A stretch of 64,000 nt of DNA from contig MARA01000001.1 in NCBI GenBank assembly GCA_001792895.1, positions 2,480,001 through 2,544,000 on the forward strand. Direction: 5' to 3'. Positions 48,675 through 60,775 of this stretch are shown here, in pieces (within the stretch, counting starts at the first letter, position 1; the number at the start of each line of letters is the position of its first letter). The translations under genes and the position numbers were made by a program. The notes under the pieces are model-generated. The model ran no database searches, had not been told where the DNA came from, and worked only from the letters and a program-made list of their open reading frames with translations. The DNA is from Lentinus brumalis. Taxonomy: Eukaryota; Basidiomycota; Agaricomycetes; Polyporales; Polyporaceae.

Positions 48675-51530
48675 TCGACTGTACTCAGAGGAATCCCCCT
48701 TCCCTTCCCCCACTTCCCAGTCGATGTCGGACTTGGACGCGGTACAACCGACCCTCCACACATCCACTCTACACATACCAGTCACCGTACGGTCATCCCA
48801 AGGAGGCAACAGGCGCATCAATACTCGTAAGCCAGTTCGCGTGGATTCACCGGTCACCGGTCACCACAGTAACCGGCAGGCGGCAGGCATCGAGTCAGGC
48901 TCAGGCTGAGCGCAAGTGCTCGTGAGTCACTGCCAACTGCCAAGTCGCTGTGCTCCTCGAACTCTCTCTGTGCGCTTCTGCCGTCCGACGATTCGGACGG
49001 CTTCATCAAGGTTTCATTGGCTGAGAGCGAGAGAGTAGTCGCGCGCAAGTTACCCGGGGGCTTGAAACTCCTTCCTCAGTCTTACGCGCGCGAGAAGCTC
49101 CCTCGCTTCTGCCACGGTCGGTCCCGCGTCCCATCACTCGCTCCGGTGGACACGCAAACCATGCACGGCGCGAATTACCTTGCTTGACAAGGTTTCTCCG
49201 ACCCCCATAATTGAAGCCAGTTTTGCCCAATTCAGCGCTTAAATAAACAGGCGCAAATACACGACACAGCAATTGCTCTAAGCGCCGACCTTAACATGAC
49301 TTACTAACCGCTGTCGTAATTATCGTGCTTAATACGTCCTTGGCCAAGCACCTCACTGATTCTCTCTGCCCGAGAGACATCCTGCAGTATCGACATCCCG
49401 GTCCTTGCTAGAGGTCTGCTATAGTCGGTTTTGACAAGCTCATGTACTCACTTTTGGTGATAGGCTCACTTTTAACTACAGGACCACGGACGTTCACCCA
49501 TTCGCGAAGTTCTCGTGATCGGCCCCCCGGCTCTCGACCTCCCTCCGTTGCGAAGTCGAGGAGCCACTTGCCTGTCGTAATAGGTCGTAATGCTCATGCA
49601 TTTGAACTTGTGCAGCTTCTGTCTCCCCCTCTCTATGGCGAACTTGAAAGCGGCGACGGCGAGCTGTTCCGAGACCGCGAAGTCTGCAGCCTGCAGGACA
49701 CAGAGATCAAAGGAAGCGGGCTGCTTGCTGCCCACAACGACTCGAAGGCCGACGAAGGCTCGCACCTGCAATACCTGCTCGCCCATGATATTTCGTACGG
49801 GATGAAGTGCTGATGCGTCAGACGCAGTCCATACTCACTTGTCGGCCGAGTAATACTTAGTTTTACACGGACCCTTCCTCCGCACAGGCCCGCTAAGTAC
49901 CTCCTCAGACCGAGGCTGCACTGTTTAATTGCTAGCATGCAACTTTGTGGCACCCTGCGCCTTGCGCAGCTCAACGGTTCGTCTTCAATTGTGGGTTCAC
50001 AGGTAACTACTTATAAGTTTGTAGTCCAGCCACCGTCTGATTTCGGAGTCTGAGATGCTATTTTGTCGCATATATGGGCTTGCTGCAGGCCGTACATGAC
50101 GTTGTCCATAGGCAGCCTGTTCTCATAGTCCTCAGAGAACTCAACAGTTATGACAGTCCTTGCTCAATGCTCGTGGGAGCAGTTGACGGATACAATAATT
50201 AACAAACCATATCCCTCAAGTCAAGCAAGGTTTGCGCCGGCGCAGACGGCCCTTCCGAGTCGTCCGTCGTCCATACTTATATCTCTAATGTCCACCTGAT
50301 GTCTTACATGACCATCCTGCTCCTTTGATACTCCCCGACGCCGCCATGCGGAATCCGTTCCGTCGCACACCTGCGCCTCCAGCGTACGGCAAGGGGCAGG
50401 TCGTTCCCGAGACTAGAGCTTCGTGAGTACTTACACCCGTTGATCGCGCACCTCCTGTCGTTGGTCACCGCGTATCGTCCTAACCCCAGTGTACCTGGTG
50501 GCACCGGACTTCTCCGCCCTGTGGCCAAGTGCATAGTCCAGTCCACTGACAACACACCAACCAGACCGCTGTCCAGACTTCTCTTCTCATGGCTGGATCC
50601 CTTGCTGTCTGTGGGCTTCTCTCGCCCGCTGCAGGCTGACGGTACGCATACTTGATCTCACCGCATCCCGATGCCTGCTCTGACGCGGACGCACCTCTCT
50701 GGAGACTTCTGGTCTCTGCCCGACTCCCGTCTCACGGGACGCATGACCGAGCGCGTAGAGGAGGAGTTCTACAAGCAGTGTTCCCCCGAAGAGCGTCCTG
50801 CAATCCTCCTTGACACTGGGCAGGCGTCGTCAGCCGACAATCGAAGCGGAGACGTGACGCGCCATGCGTCTCAGTCGTCACAAAAGGATGGACCGGAAGA
50901 GGAGACTGCAGAAGCGAAGGGCGCGGCTGCGGCGACACCAAAGTCTGAGCCGTCGCTTCTGAAGGCCCTTCATGGCGTGTTTTGGCGCCAGTTCTGGACA
51001 GCTGGTGTGCTCAAGCTCGTCGCTGGTACGTGGCAGCATAGTATATGGGTCCTGACGACGTCGACGAGACCGTGTTTGGCAGATACTCTGAATACCACTA
51101 CCCCGCTTGTCAACCAGCTCCTCCTCTCGTGGCTCACTGCTTCGTACGTCTACTCCCGTGCCAGCGACGTGGAGCGCTCGGTTATCCCAAAGCCGCAAGG
51201 GATCGGCTACGGCATCGGCCTTGCATTTGCTATCTTCGCTATGCAAGGTACGCACATACGCTGCTTCTTCCAGATACGCTAACTTATCTTTGACGACAGA
51301 GGTCTCCGGTCTGGTATGTAAACCATAGTGCGGCATCTACGTGGGTAGCAGAGGCTGACCACACACGGTCCCCAGATGCAAAACCACTACCTGATGGGTA
51401 GGTGCTTCTTCCATTTCAATTTTCGGTTTGGCTCAGCGCAGGACATGTAGTTGCAATGACGAACGGTCTGTGCATCCGCAGCAGTATCATTGGGGCTATC
51501 TTCCGGAAGGCATTGCGGCTTAGCGGGAGA
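48675..51530 (+). repeat. Third, partial copy of the repeat unit
   Basis: From TCGACTGTA onward the sequence equals the left part of unit 2, interrupted only by the element at 49177-50231. The match ends inside transporter exon 7, where copies 1 and 2 pass into X and copy 3 continues as a transporter gene. Confidence 0.9.
49177..50231. mobile_element. 1055-bp element with 12-bp terminal inverted repeats
   Basis: The ends are ACCTTGCTTGAC and its exact reverse complement GTCAAGCAAGGT. The insertion lies in the transporter leader, 115 nt before the ATG. Copies 1 and 2 have the uninterrupted sequence GCGCGAATCGTCCG, giving two empty sites. Flanking TT dinucleotides occur on both sides (49175-49176 and 50232-50233) and may be the target duplication. 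A further 28 nt (50232-50259) absent from the empty sites follow the right end. The longest internal frame (123 codons) shows no transposase motif, so this is a non-autonomous element, family unknown. Confidence 0.8.
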
Positions 51531-54500
51531 GCACGTATCAAGCACGACAGCGGGCAGATTGCTACTATGATCGCCGCCGACTCCGCCAGGTTGGACCTCA
51601 ACAGCGTTACCATCCATAAGTGAGTGGACCGCTGCAGCCTCGAGTAGGGTGCTCCGCGTGCTGATCAGGTATGTTAGCGTTTGGATTGCGCCGATTCAAA
51701 TTGCCATTGGCATCGGGCTCCTCATTCGTAATGTCAGATTGATAGCTCGTTGAAAATGGCGTGTAAGCTGATGTTATGTACCAGCTCGGGGTATCAGCCT
51801 TGGTTGGATTGGCGGTGAGTAGTCCCACTGGACATGTTTGCGTGACAAAGCACTCATTCGCCCCCTCTCAGGTCCTCGTCCTTGCATTTCCTATTCAAGG
51901 GATTCTCGCCAGTGTCATGTTCAAACAGCGGGTGAAGGGCGTTTCACTCACTGACCAACGCGCGCGCAAGACCAGCGAGGTGCTGACCGGCATTCGGTTG
52001 ATCAAGTACTACGCATGGGAGCAGTTCTACATGCACCAGGTAGGCATGCTGCGTGAGCGGGAGGTGGCGACGATGCGTCCTATGGCGTGAGTGATTTATA
52101 GCCCTATTGGAGGAATTCCTTGTATGCTGATCGTTGCCCAGTGCCGCGCAAGCAACGCTGATCGGCTTTGTGTCTGTGGTCCCCATCGTGGGCACTGTCC
52201 TGTCGATTGTACGCACCTTCTAACCCCCATCTCTCTGCGGACTTGACATTGAAGGCCACCGTAAGATCACATACGCCCTTACGGGTCACTCGCTGGACGT
52301 CGCCATCATCTTCAGTTCCGTCCAATTTTTCGATGTGAGCTCTACCTCTGCTTGTTTCCATAGCATACACCGACCTTGACGGTTTCAGATCATCCGCATG
52401 CCGCTCGCTCTGTTTCCCATTGTTTTGGCCCAGGTCATGGACGCCCTCGTCGGGGTCCGCCGCGTGTCCACGTTTCTCCGTGCCGAAGAGCTCGCCGCGC
52501 CATACAAGATTGACCCGCAAGCGAAGTCGCGCTCGACGTCGACGGCGACTTCACATGGGAAGAGGTGCGCAAAGCTAATGGTAGCGCCGAGAGCCCGGAT
52601 GCAAATGCCAAGACAGACGTCGTCGGCCAGGGCAAGGACGAGGGCAAGGGCAAGGACGCCGAGCCCACCCTTCCGACGACAGCTTCTCCCGAAGAGAAGG
52701 TGAACGAGAAGGTTCAGGAGGATAAGCCGTTCGAGCTCAGACACCTCAACATGAGGGTCCCGAAGGGTACATTCGTGGCTATCGTTGGGCGTGTCGGATC
52801 TGGAAAGAGTTCGGTGTTGCAAGCGCTGATCGGGGAGATGAGGAAGACCAGGGGAAACGTGCGTTTCTCCTTCCTTGCCTGTGGTGATCTCGACGTTGAC
52901 CGGATCGCGTTGTAGTGTGTGTTCTCATCTACGGCCGCGTACGTGCCCCAAACACCGTGGATCATGAATGCGACGCTCCGCCAGAACATCATCTTCGGGC
53001 AGGAGGAGGACGAGGAGAGGTCAGTGTCTCGACTTCGAGTTGAGATTATCTTGAGCACGATGCTGATGCTGATGCCGACGCACCACAGGTTTCGCCAGAT
53101 CATCAAGGCGTGCTGTCTCGAGCCCGACCTGGAGATGCTTCCGAACGGAGTAGCGACCGAGATCGGGGAGAAGGGCATCAACCTCAGCGGCGGACAGAAG
53201 GCGCGGGTCTCGCTCGCGCGCGCAGCGTACTCGGGCGCGGACATCGTGCTCATGGATGACCCTCTCAGTGCTGTCGACTCGTACGTTGGTAAGAAGCTCC
53301 TAGACAGCTGTCTTCTGCACGGCCCGCTCGCAGACAAGACACGTGTGCTGGTGACACATGCGCTGCACGTTCTAGACAAGACGGACTACATCTATGTCAT
53401 GGATGAGGGCGCGATCGTCGAGCAGGGAACATATGCCGTGAGTGCTGCATCTGGTCCAAGACATTATCTGCCTTGCTGATAGGTACTGGGCGGCGCCTAC
53501 AGGAGCTCATGCAACGCGGTCAAATGTTCGCGCGGCTCATCGAAGAGTACGGCAGCCAGGACAAGCAAGAGGAGCTGAACACAGAAGCCGGCGCCCTGCA
53601 GAATATTGACTCGAAGCATGACGTCTCGGAGGCTGTCGTACCAGAAGCAGCGCAGAACTTGGAGGGTGCGAAGGACTTGATGCAGGAGGAGGAGCGCCTG
53701 ACGGGCTCCGTGACATGGTCCACGTACGCGAAGTATTTCCGCTTCGCCGGCGGGGTTGTTGGTTTCGTGACTCTTGTATCGTGTGTTGTGCTCTCGCAGA
53801 GCTCGCAAGGTGAGCGTTTGGCTCTGGCGTCGTGTGTAGTCCGCTATAGTGTACTAATACTTCCTGGGATAGTCGCGAACACGCTATTCCTCGGCTTCTG
53901 GACGTCTTCCACAATTCCTGGGTTCAGTCAGGGCGAATACATGGGGACGTATGCGGCGCTCGGCGTTGGGAGCGGCATCTTCTTGTTCCTGCTAAGTCTT
54001 ACCGTCAGGTGCGTGCGGCTTTCTGTGCTCGCGAGCACGGCTAATCTGTCTGTATGCTGACCCTGTGGTGTCCTGCTCTTCAGCCTGTTGAGCTTGAAGG
54101 CTAGCTTACGGATGTTCGAGGCGGCGTTCAACGCGGTTGTCCGGTCCCCAGTGTCGTTCTTCGATACTACTCCTTTAGGTGAGCATTGAGCATTGAGTCG
54201 CATGCTGCCGTCTCGCATGAATTCACACGAGCTTCCAGGACGTATCATATCACGATTGTCGAAGGATCAGGATACCCTCGATGCTGAGATGTCCATCATT
54301 GCCACAAACGTGAGTCGAATCGCTTGCGTCAAGATATCTTCTGATTGAGCTTCCATTCAACGCACAGTTGCTCATGACCGCTAGGTGCGTAATATGCACA
54401 ATGTTGACCTATGAGTCCTGCTCACAACGCATTGTAGTTCGGTTCTTGGAACTGCTGGACTGGTATTTTACACCTTCCCGTACCTCGGCATTATCTTCGT

Positions 54501-56376
54501 GCCCATGATTATCCTCTACTACTTCGCGTCGCTGTACTACCGCCGCAGTTCGGTGGAGATCAAGCGGGTGGACTCCTTGCTGCGGTCTAACCTGTTTGCC
54601 TCTTATTCAGGTAAGCTTCCCCTTACCTCCAGCAACATATCAATGAACGTTGTTAACCGGAAAACAGAGACACTCACCGGCCTGAGCACTGTCCGGGCCT
54701 ATCGGTCACAGGTACGCTTCTGCAAAATATTCCGGGGGTTTGTATGTGTGGCTGACATCTGCCTTGTAGCGCCGCTTCGTTTCAAAGTCGGAGGAAGGAC
54801 TCGACCAGGAGAACAGGGCGTACTACATGACAGTAGCAATCCAAGCCTGGCTTGGTGTCCGCCTGGATATCCTCGGCAACCTGCTTATCCTCGGTATCGG
54901 TCTCTTTGCTGCAGGCTTCAGACGGTCTGTGGACCCGAGTAAAATCGGTGTCGTCATGACGTACGCTCTGAGCAGTGCGTATCATATCTTGTCCACTATC
55001 GGGAGCCCAAAGCGCTGACCTAAATTATTTCCGCCGTTCGACAGTCACGCAGCAGTTCAGTGAGTGACTCGGTCGATTTATCTCGGAGTCGTGGGACTGA
55101 CTTTCGGTCAGCTACGCTCGTGACGACATATGCGCATAACGAGCAAAACTTCAACGCGGTCGAGCGTATCTTGCACTATACCGAGCTGCCCAGCGAAGGC
55201 GCCGCCACTACCCCGAACGACCCTCCGCCATCGTGGCCAGAGTCCGGGGCGATCGAGTTCAAGGGTGTCGAGATGGCCTACCGCCCGGGTCTGCCTCCCG
55301 TCCTCAAAGGTGTCAGTTTCCAGGTCAAGCCGGGAGAAAAGGTACGCGTTTCAGTTTCGCGCGTGCGCGAAGCACAGCTGACCCAGGGAACCCATTCGTC
55401 ATGGCAGGTTGGTATCGTGGGCAGAACGGGCGCTGGCAAGAGTTCCCTGCTCCAAGCACTTTTCAGAATTGTCAATGTCCAGAAGGGCGCTATCGAGATC
55501 GATGGCAGGAACATCGCGGACATAGGCTTGGACGTCCTTCGAGGCCGATTGGCCCTGGTGCCGCAGGACAGCGTCCTGTTTCAGGGAACGTTGCGAGATA
55601 ATATGTGCGTGCGAGCATCGTTTGGTCCGTCTTTGGGTCGCTGACGCATTTGTCGCGATTGTTATAGCGACCCGCAACGTACGAGGACAGACGCAGAGAT
55701 CATCGATGCCCTGCGACGCGCGGGTTTGCTCCCGAAGGACGGCCCTGTGGATCCCATTGTTGAGGCGAAGTTCAGTCTGGACTCGTCCGTAGGTGACGAA
55801 GGTGCGTGCTCCCAAGACACTACCTTGACCGTCTGTTGAATGGGGCGATCGCGCAGGTTCGAACTACAGCGCGGGTGAGAAGCAACTCTTGGCGCTCTGT
55901 CGCGCTCTCGTGAGGAACAGTCGTATCATCGTCCTGGTCAGTGCCCTCCTGCCCGCCTCGAGAACGAGAACAACAGCTCATCCAGTCTTTTGCTCTAGGA
56001 CGAGGCAACCAGCAATGTCGATGTTGAGACGGATTCGAAAGTCCAGCGGACCATCCAGACCGAGTTTGCGTCCTCGACTCTGCTCTGTATCGCTCACCGA
56101 CTGAACACGATCGGTACGTACATTGTGTCGCAAAGCCCCCTTTCATGCTGCATATCTGACAGCCTCATGTATGCAGTCTATTACGACCGCATTCTCGTCA
56201 TGGACGCCGGTAAGGTCGCGGAATTCGATACCCCGCTCAACCTGTTCGACAAGGAGGACTCAATCTTCCGCTCCCTGTGCAACGAGGCGAAGCTGTCCCG
56301 CAACGATATCATCAAGATTCGCGCGACCGTCCAGGGATTGGACTCCGTCCCTGTGTCGAGCAATGCATCTGCCTGA
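50346..56376 (+). CDS. ABC-C (YOR1-like) multidrug transporter, full length with one frameshift
   Basis: Thirty exons (first 50346-50422, last 56177-56376) join to about 1410 residues. The start [18 protein letters not shown] follows GCCGCC. Order: N-terminal [16 protein letters not shown]; first membrane domain (about 150-500, with [15 protein letters not shown]); nucleotide-binding domain 1 (Walker [10 protein letters not shown] about 563, LSGGQ about 653, Walker [13 protein letters not shown]); second membrane domain; nucleotide-binding domain 2 (GRTGAGKSS about 1174, YSAGEKQ about 1283, [12 protein letters not shown]). This is the short ABC-C type without TMD0, an ATP-driven exporter of drugs or organic anions, usually in the plasma membrane. 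All 29 introns fit phase, but exon 13 (52389-52858) lacks one nucleotide near 52527, just before [12 protein letters not shown]. The gene is therefore either freshly broken or carries a sequence error. Confidence 0.88.
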
Positions 56377-56777
56377 AACTACTTTACACCGTTTTAATAA
56401 TACCCCGCTCTTTTACCTCGGAAACTCACATCGTGTCCATGAATGAGATGTTGTGGGGATGCCTCCGGTGTACGCAGGTATATTTTTGTAAGGAGGACTT
56501 GGAGAGACAGAAATGTGACAAAAGCCTCAGGAGGCTGGTATAACTTCAGTATAAGTGGCAATCCTAAGAGGTGACGGAAGAGGACGCCGGCGACGGGGGT
56601 ACGTCACGTCGACTTCTCCCAAGATCGATGTCGGACGGGTATGGATGGAAAGCATGGATATCGCGATATGCCAAGTATGCAATACAGATGTACAGAGCTC
56701 ATAGAGGTGCGAGGAGAGACGGTGCATGAGTCCATGAACAGCATAAATACGACGAGGAGAACGATGAGGAGCAAGAA

Positions 56778-58245
56778 CTATGCGGCGCCAGAAGTCGAGT
56801 GCCCCTTCGACCTGTACTTGACGATCCAGGGGTGTTTCCTTACTTCGCTCAGCGGGATGCGCTTATCCGGGTCGTATTGGAGGAGCTATTGCGCGACAAA
56901 TGAGTCAGTATCGCAGCACATCACAGAGTGAGATAATTGACGGACCTTGATGATGAGGTCTCGTGCCTCGGCAGAGACTTTGGAGGGTATCTTGAGGTCG
57001 ACGCGCTGGATACGGCGGTATGTGGCTGCAAGAGACCGTTGAGTCAAGCTTCACGCCTCGGTAGCAGTTCAATGTGCACGACTCACCATTGTGTCCGCTC
57101 AGGTCTTCGAATGGTGGATTACCGCAGATGAACTCATACGTGAGCACGCCCAGTGCCCAGTAGTCCACCTTCTCCGAGTGCTCGCGGCCTTCAACCATCT
57201 CCGGAGGAAGATAGTCAAGCGTCCCGCAGAGGGTCTTCCTCCGGTTACCAGGCGCATGTACGCTCCAACCAAAGTCCCCGATCTTCAACTCGCCGTTGAT
57301 GCCCAACAGCAGGTTCTCGGGCTTGATGTCGCGGTGGATGACGTGCTTTGCATGCAGGTACATGAGCGCGTCCGCCATCTGGTCGATATACCTCGAGCTG
57401 CGCTTCTCCGTGAAGCACCCGTACTTCGTCAGCTGCTTGTACAGCTCGCCCTTGCCCGCGAACTCGAGCATGAGGAAGATGCGCTTCTCGTCGTGGAAGT
57501 AGCCGTAGAGGCGGAGGACGTGCGGATGCCGCAGGTTCTGCTGGATCTCGATCTCGCGCCGGATCTGCTTCTCGACGCGCGACTGGACGATCTCGGACTT
57601 GTAGAGACACTTGAGCGCGAGGATGTAGTGCGGTTCGGTCTTCGTGCGGACCATGTAAACTCGTCCGAACTTGCCCTTTCCGAGCGGCCGGCCGATGTCG
57701 AAGTCGGTCAGGTGCCACTCCCGTGTTGGTCGCCCACTGGACGCACGATGACGGGCATGAGGCCCTGCTTTCTGAGAATAGTTGCGAATCACTCACACTG
57801 CAACGCTCGAGTCCAGGGCAAGCTGCTCTGCGGCCTCCCCAGTCACCGCCTCCCCTCTCGTCTCGTTCTCGATCTCAAAGCCTCCGTCGTATCTTCCAAT
57901 GTCAAAAGAGGGTTTTGAGGGGTGCAGAGATTGCGAGGATTGCGAAGACTGTGTGGATTGTGAGGATTGTGAGGACTGGGATTGGGGTTTCGCAGGTGCC
58001 GGTGGTCGTGTCGGTGAAGTAGCTCGTGCTGCTTGCTTGCTTGCGAGTGCATTTGTCGACGCTACCTTGTGCAGCGACGTTGTTGTCGTAAGGGGGTTCG
58101 GTGCAGCATACTTGGAAAGGAGTTTGGACACGTTCGTCTGGCTGGGTTTCTTCTGGTGTTGGGACGTGGGTGGTCGGGCGGCGTTCTGCTTGGAGGATAT
58201 CTCGAGGGCGGTGAGCTGGCGGGTGAGCTGTCCGACGGAAGTCAT
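56778..58245 (-). CDS. IPL1: Aurora kinase (Ipl1/Ark1 type)
   Basis: Minus-strand exons 57797-58245, 57087-57736, 56946-57025 and 56778-56885 join to 428 residues. The first 150 residues are Ser/Gln/Pro-rich and disordered, with an SQSSQS run. The kinase domain follows (about 160-425): [13 protein letters not shown] glycine loop, ALKCLYK lysine, [11 protein letters not shown] catalytic loop, DFGWSVHAP and the activation loop [19 protein letters not shown]. The DFGWSVHAP and [16 protein letters not shown] segments are specific to Aurora kinases. In fungi the single Aurora acts in the chromosomal passenger complex, correcting kinetochore attachment and aiding cytokinesis. The gene diverges from the ETF-beta gene across 261 nt. 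Confidence 0.95.
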
Positions 58246-58506
58246 GATGGGTTTCGCGCGTGCACGGTGATGAAGTCGAGGAGGATGTGGGGGACGACGC
58301 CGACGACGATGTCGAGGACAAGAACACAAGTCCGCGTTTGGTTTTGAACTGCTTTCGGCGCCTCACTTCCACGCGTCGTACACGTGACCGAGAAACACCG
58401 ATGAGCGCTCTGACGGCAAAGTCCGTTCCCGGATCCCCGCATTCGCCAAGTCGGTCGGGACTTCGCTCTAGTTGTCGTTCTCGTCCTCCTCCTCCCCATT
58501 ACCGAC
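58246..58506. promoter_or_regulatory. Divergent promoter, Aurora kinase / ETF-beta
   Basis: Only 261 nt separate the two start codons, so both genes must share or interleave promoter elements. No TATA box is obvious. Confidence 0.6.
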
Positions 58507-59623
58507 ATGCGACCCTCTGCTGTACGCTTGCTCAACATCCTTGTTCCGGTCAAGCGGTTGGTTCCATGCATGGTGCTTCGGGAATAGAGCTGAAGGTGCT
58601 CGCAGGACAGTGGACTATGCGGTGAAGATTCGGGTGAACCCCGACCAGAAGGGTATCGACCTTAACGTGAAGCATTCTATGGTGCGCCCCGATAACAGCC
58701 TTATAACTTGCAAACATTATGCTGAACCCGTGCTAGAACCCGTTTGACGAGATTGGTGCGTTCATTGGCTCAACTATGCATGTCGCGCCATGCGCTGAAC
58801 CCCGCGGCGCATACCCAAGCCGTCGAAGAGGCCGTCCGGTTACGCGAGAAGCTCAAGGACGAGGTTAAGTCCATTAAGGTTGTCACCATCGGGCCTCCCA
58901 AAGCATCCGAGACGCTGCGCACCGCTCTCGCTATGGGCGCGGACTCGGCCATCCACATCGAGGTCCCCGACTCGGCACCTGCGCCAGAGCCGCTGGGCGT
59001 CGCAAAGGCACTGCGTGCGCTCATTGAGAAGGAGAAGGAAAATGGTGGGGTTGACTTGGTGATCATGGGCAAGCAGGCGATCGACGACGACGCGGGGCAG
59101 ACGGGCCAGATGCTCGCGGGGCTCATGGACTGGGCGCAGGCGACGTTCGCGAGCAAGCTCGTCGTGGACCCCAAGGCGAAGGTCGCGGAGGTGACGAGGG
59201 AGATTGACGGCGGTTTGGAGGTGGTCAAGTGCCAGCTACCGCTGGTTCTGACGACGGATCTTCGGTACGTACCCTCCTGTGCATGGCTTGTGCCGCCCTG
59301 TAAGGCTGGGTGGGACTCACTCGCGCCTCGGTGGGATGCAGGCTTAACGAGCCCCGGTATGCGTCATTGCCGAACATCATGAAGGCGAAGAAGAAGCCCA
59401 TCCAGAAGTTGACCCCGGCGGACCTGCAGGTGGACCTTACGCCCAGACTGGAGACACTCAAGGTTGCGGAGCCTCCCAAACGCGTGGGTGGCGGAAAGGT
59501 GCGCATATAGCCAGTCGTCTCTCCTTGTGGAGTTACTCACGGAGACGGGCTCTGTAGGTGGAGAGCGTGGATGAGCTCATTGCTAAGCTCAAAGAGGCTG
59601 GTATCACGGCGGTCAAGTCATAG
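58507..59623 (+). CDS. ETFB: Electron transfer flavoprotein beta subunit
   Basis: Exons 58507-58556, 58606-58681, 58737-58755, 58820-59264, 59342-59498 and 59558-59623 join to 270 residues starting [17 protein letters not shown]. Landmarks of ETF-beta are present: [33 protein letters not shown] (restored by a 19-nt exon), the nucleotide-binding run [20 protein letters not shown], and the recognition-loop region [20 protein letters not shown]. The subunit pairs with ETF-alpha in the mitochondrial matrix and carries electrons from acyl-CoA and other dehydrogenases to ETF-ubiquinone oxidoreductase. Length is normal for the family (about 255-265). There is no long cleavable presequence, as is usual for ETF-beta. 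Confidence 0.96.
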
Positions 59624-60299
59624 TGCTCACTTACACTTGCATGTAAGAATATCAAGATACTATGCGACATTTACCACAAGGACATGGGTCGACATAGTCG
59701 CTCCGCTTTGATTGTCCTCATGGCATCGAGAGAAAGGGCGACACCATTGACTATTGACCCTGACACGGTACATGCTTGAACGCCGCCAAGACGTCGGTAC
59801 TCACTGCGCGCACGTCGCTTAAACTGCACTGCTCCACTGGAGGGATGGGACCCACCCAACCTAGCGAATAGAGCCAAGACCATGTGATTCGTGGCCGCTC
59901 TGACTCCATTACGAATTGCCTGCAGTGCAGCTGATGCGTGAACGCAAGCAGTACGTGTTTGCAATTTATGTTGTAGGGCCGTTCATCTTAAACAGGCCCG
60001 CCCAATGTCTAGGGGAGGCAAGCCATCTGTATACGAAGCTTCACTCATCGGACCATCGGATGATATGCCTGCCTTGGATCGACCGCTGAAGCGTTCATAC
60101 GCGGGCAACTCGTAGATCTTTCAACCTTCGTATAGGGTGCACGGCGGAAGTAGAACGTTCGACACACGACACAGCAATCGATTATCCCGAAGGTACCAAC
60201 GACAACGACATTCAGAACAAAACCATCAAGAGAGCGTCCATGTGACAACATTCTAAAGAGTGACTCCTTGGACAACGGGGATTCCACGATGACGACGTC
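59624..60299. other. Intergenic region, no supported gene
   Basis: It contains the ETF-beta 3' end and the 3' side of the hydrophobin relic. A few short frames lack support. Confidence 0.5.
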
Positions 60300-60775
60300 T
60301 CAAAGCTTGACGGGGATGCAACCGGCGGAAACGAGGGTGCCCTGTGTAAAAGGTGAGTCTGATTAGTGTCTCCCATGTACCGAACAATTGATCAGATCAC
60401 TCACATAGCTGTTGTTGGTGCAGCAGACGGCTTGGGCCGAGCAGGCGTTCCCGCTGGCAATGGAGACCACACTGATCGGGGTGCAGTCGAGCCCCACTTG
60501 GCCCGTGACGGGACCGAGGGCAACACCGAGCAGGCCAGCGAGAGTGGCCGTGCTTGGGTCCGACGCCTGTAAGAGGTTATGGTAGGTAAGCACGTTGTAA
60601 TCTCGCGCATGAAGGAGATGCTGTCACTGACGCTCTTAACGGTGTTGCAGCACTTCAACTCGCCGGTGGAGCAGCTGCTACCGCCGCCGCCGCCACGGCT
60701 CTCGAGGACGGGAGTGGCGGCCGCAAGGGCGGGAAGAGCGGCAAGGAAGAGGGCGGCGACGCGGGTCTACATCAT
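60300..60775 (-). pseudogene. Class I hydrophobin stopped at codon 3
   Basis: Minus-strand exons 60632-60775, 60405-60566 and 60300-60341 would give 115 residues with a secretory start and the eight-cysteine pattern (CSTGELKCCN, GLDCTP, NACSAQAVCC, AGCIPV). It is closely related to the hydrophobin at 62096-62565, with the same exon sizes in exons 2 and 3. The start reads ATG ATG TAG, so translation would stop at once, and no other in-frame ATG exists in exon 1. Splice sites, a TATA-like TATAAG at 60895-60900 and the CT-rich leader are otherwise intact. A leader intron ending at that TAG could rescue it, but no upstream exon with an ATG is visible. Confidence 0.85.

Noticed and set aside
57091..57918. 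275-codon plus-strand frame
   Set aside because: Complementary to the Aurora kinase domain; no domain of its own.
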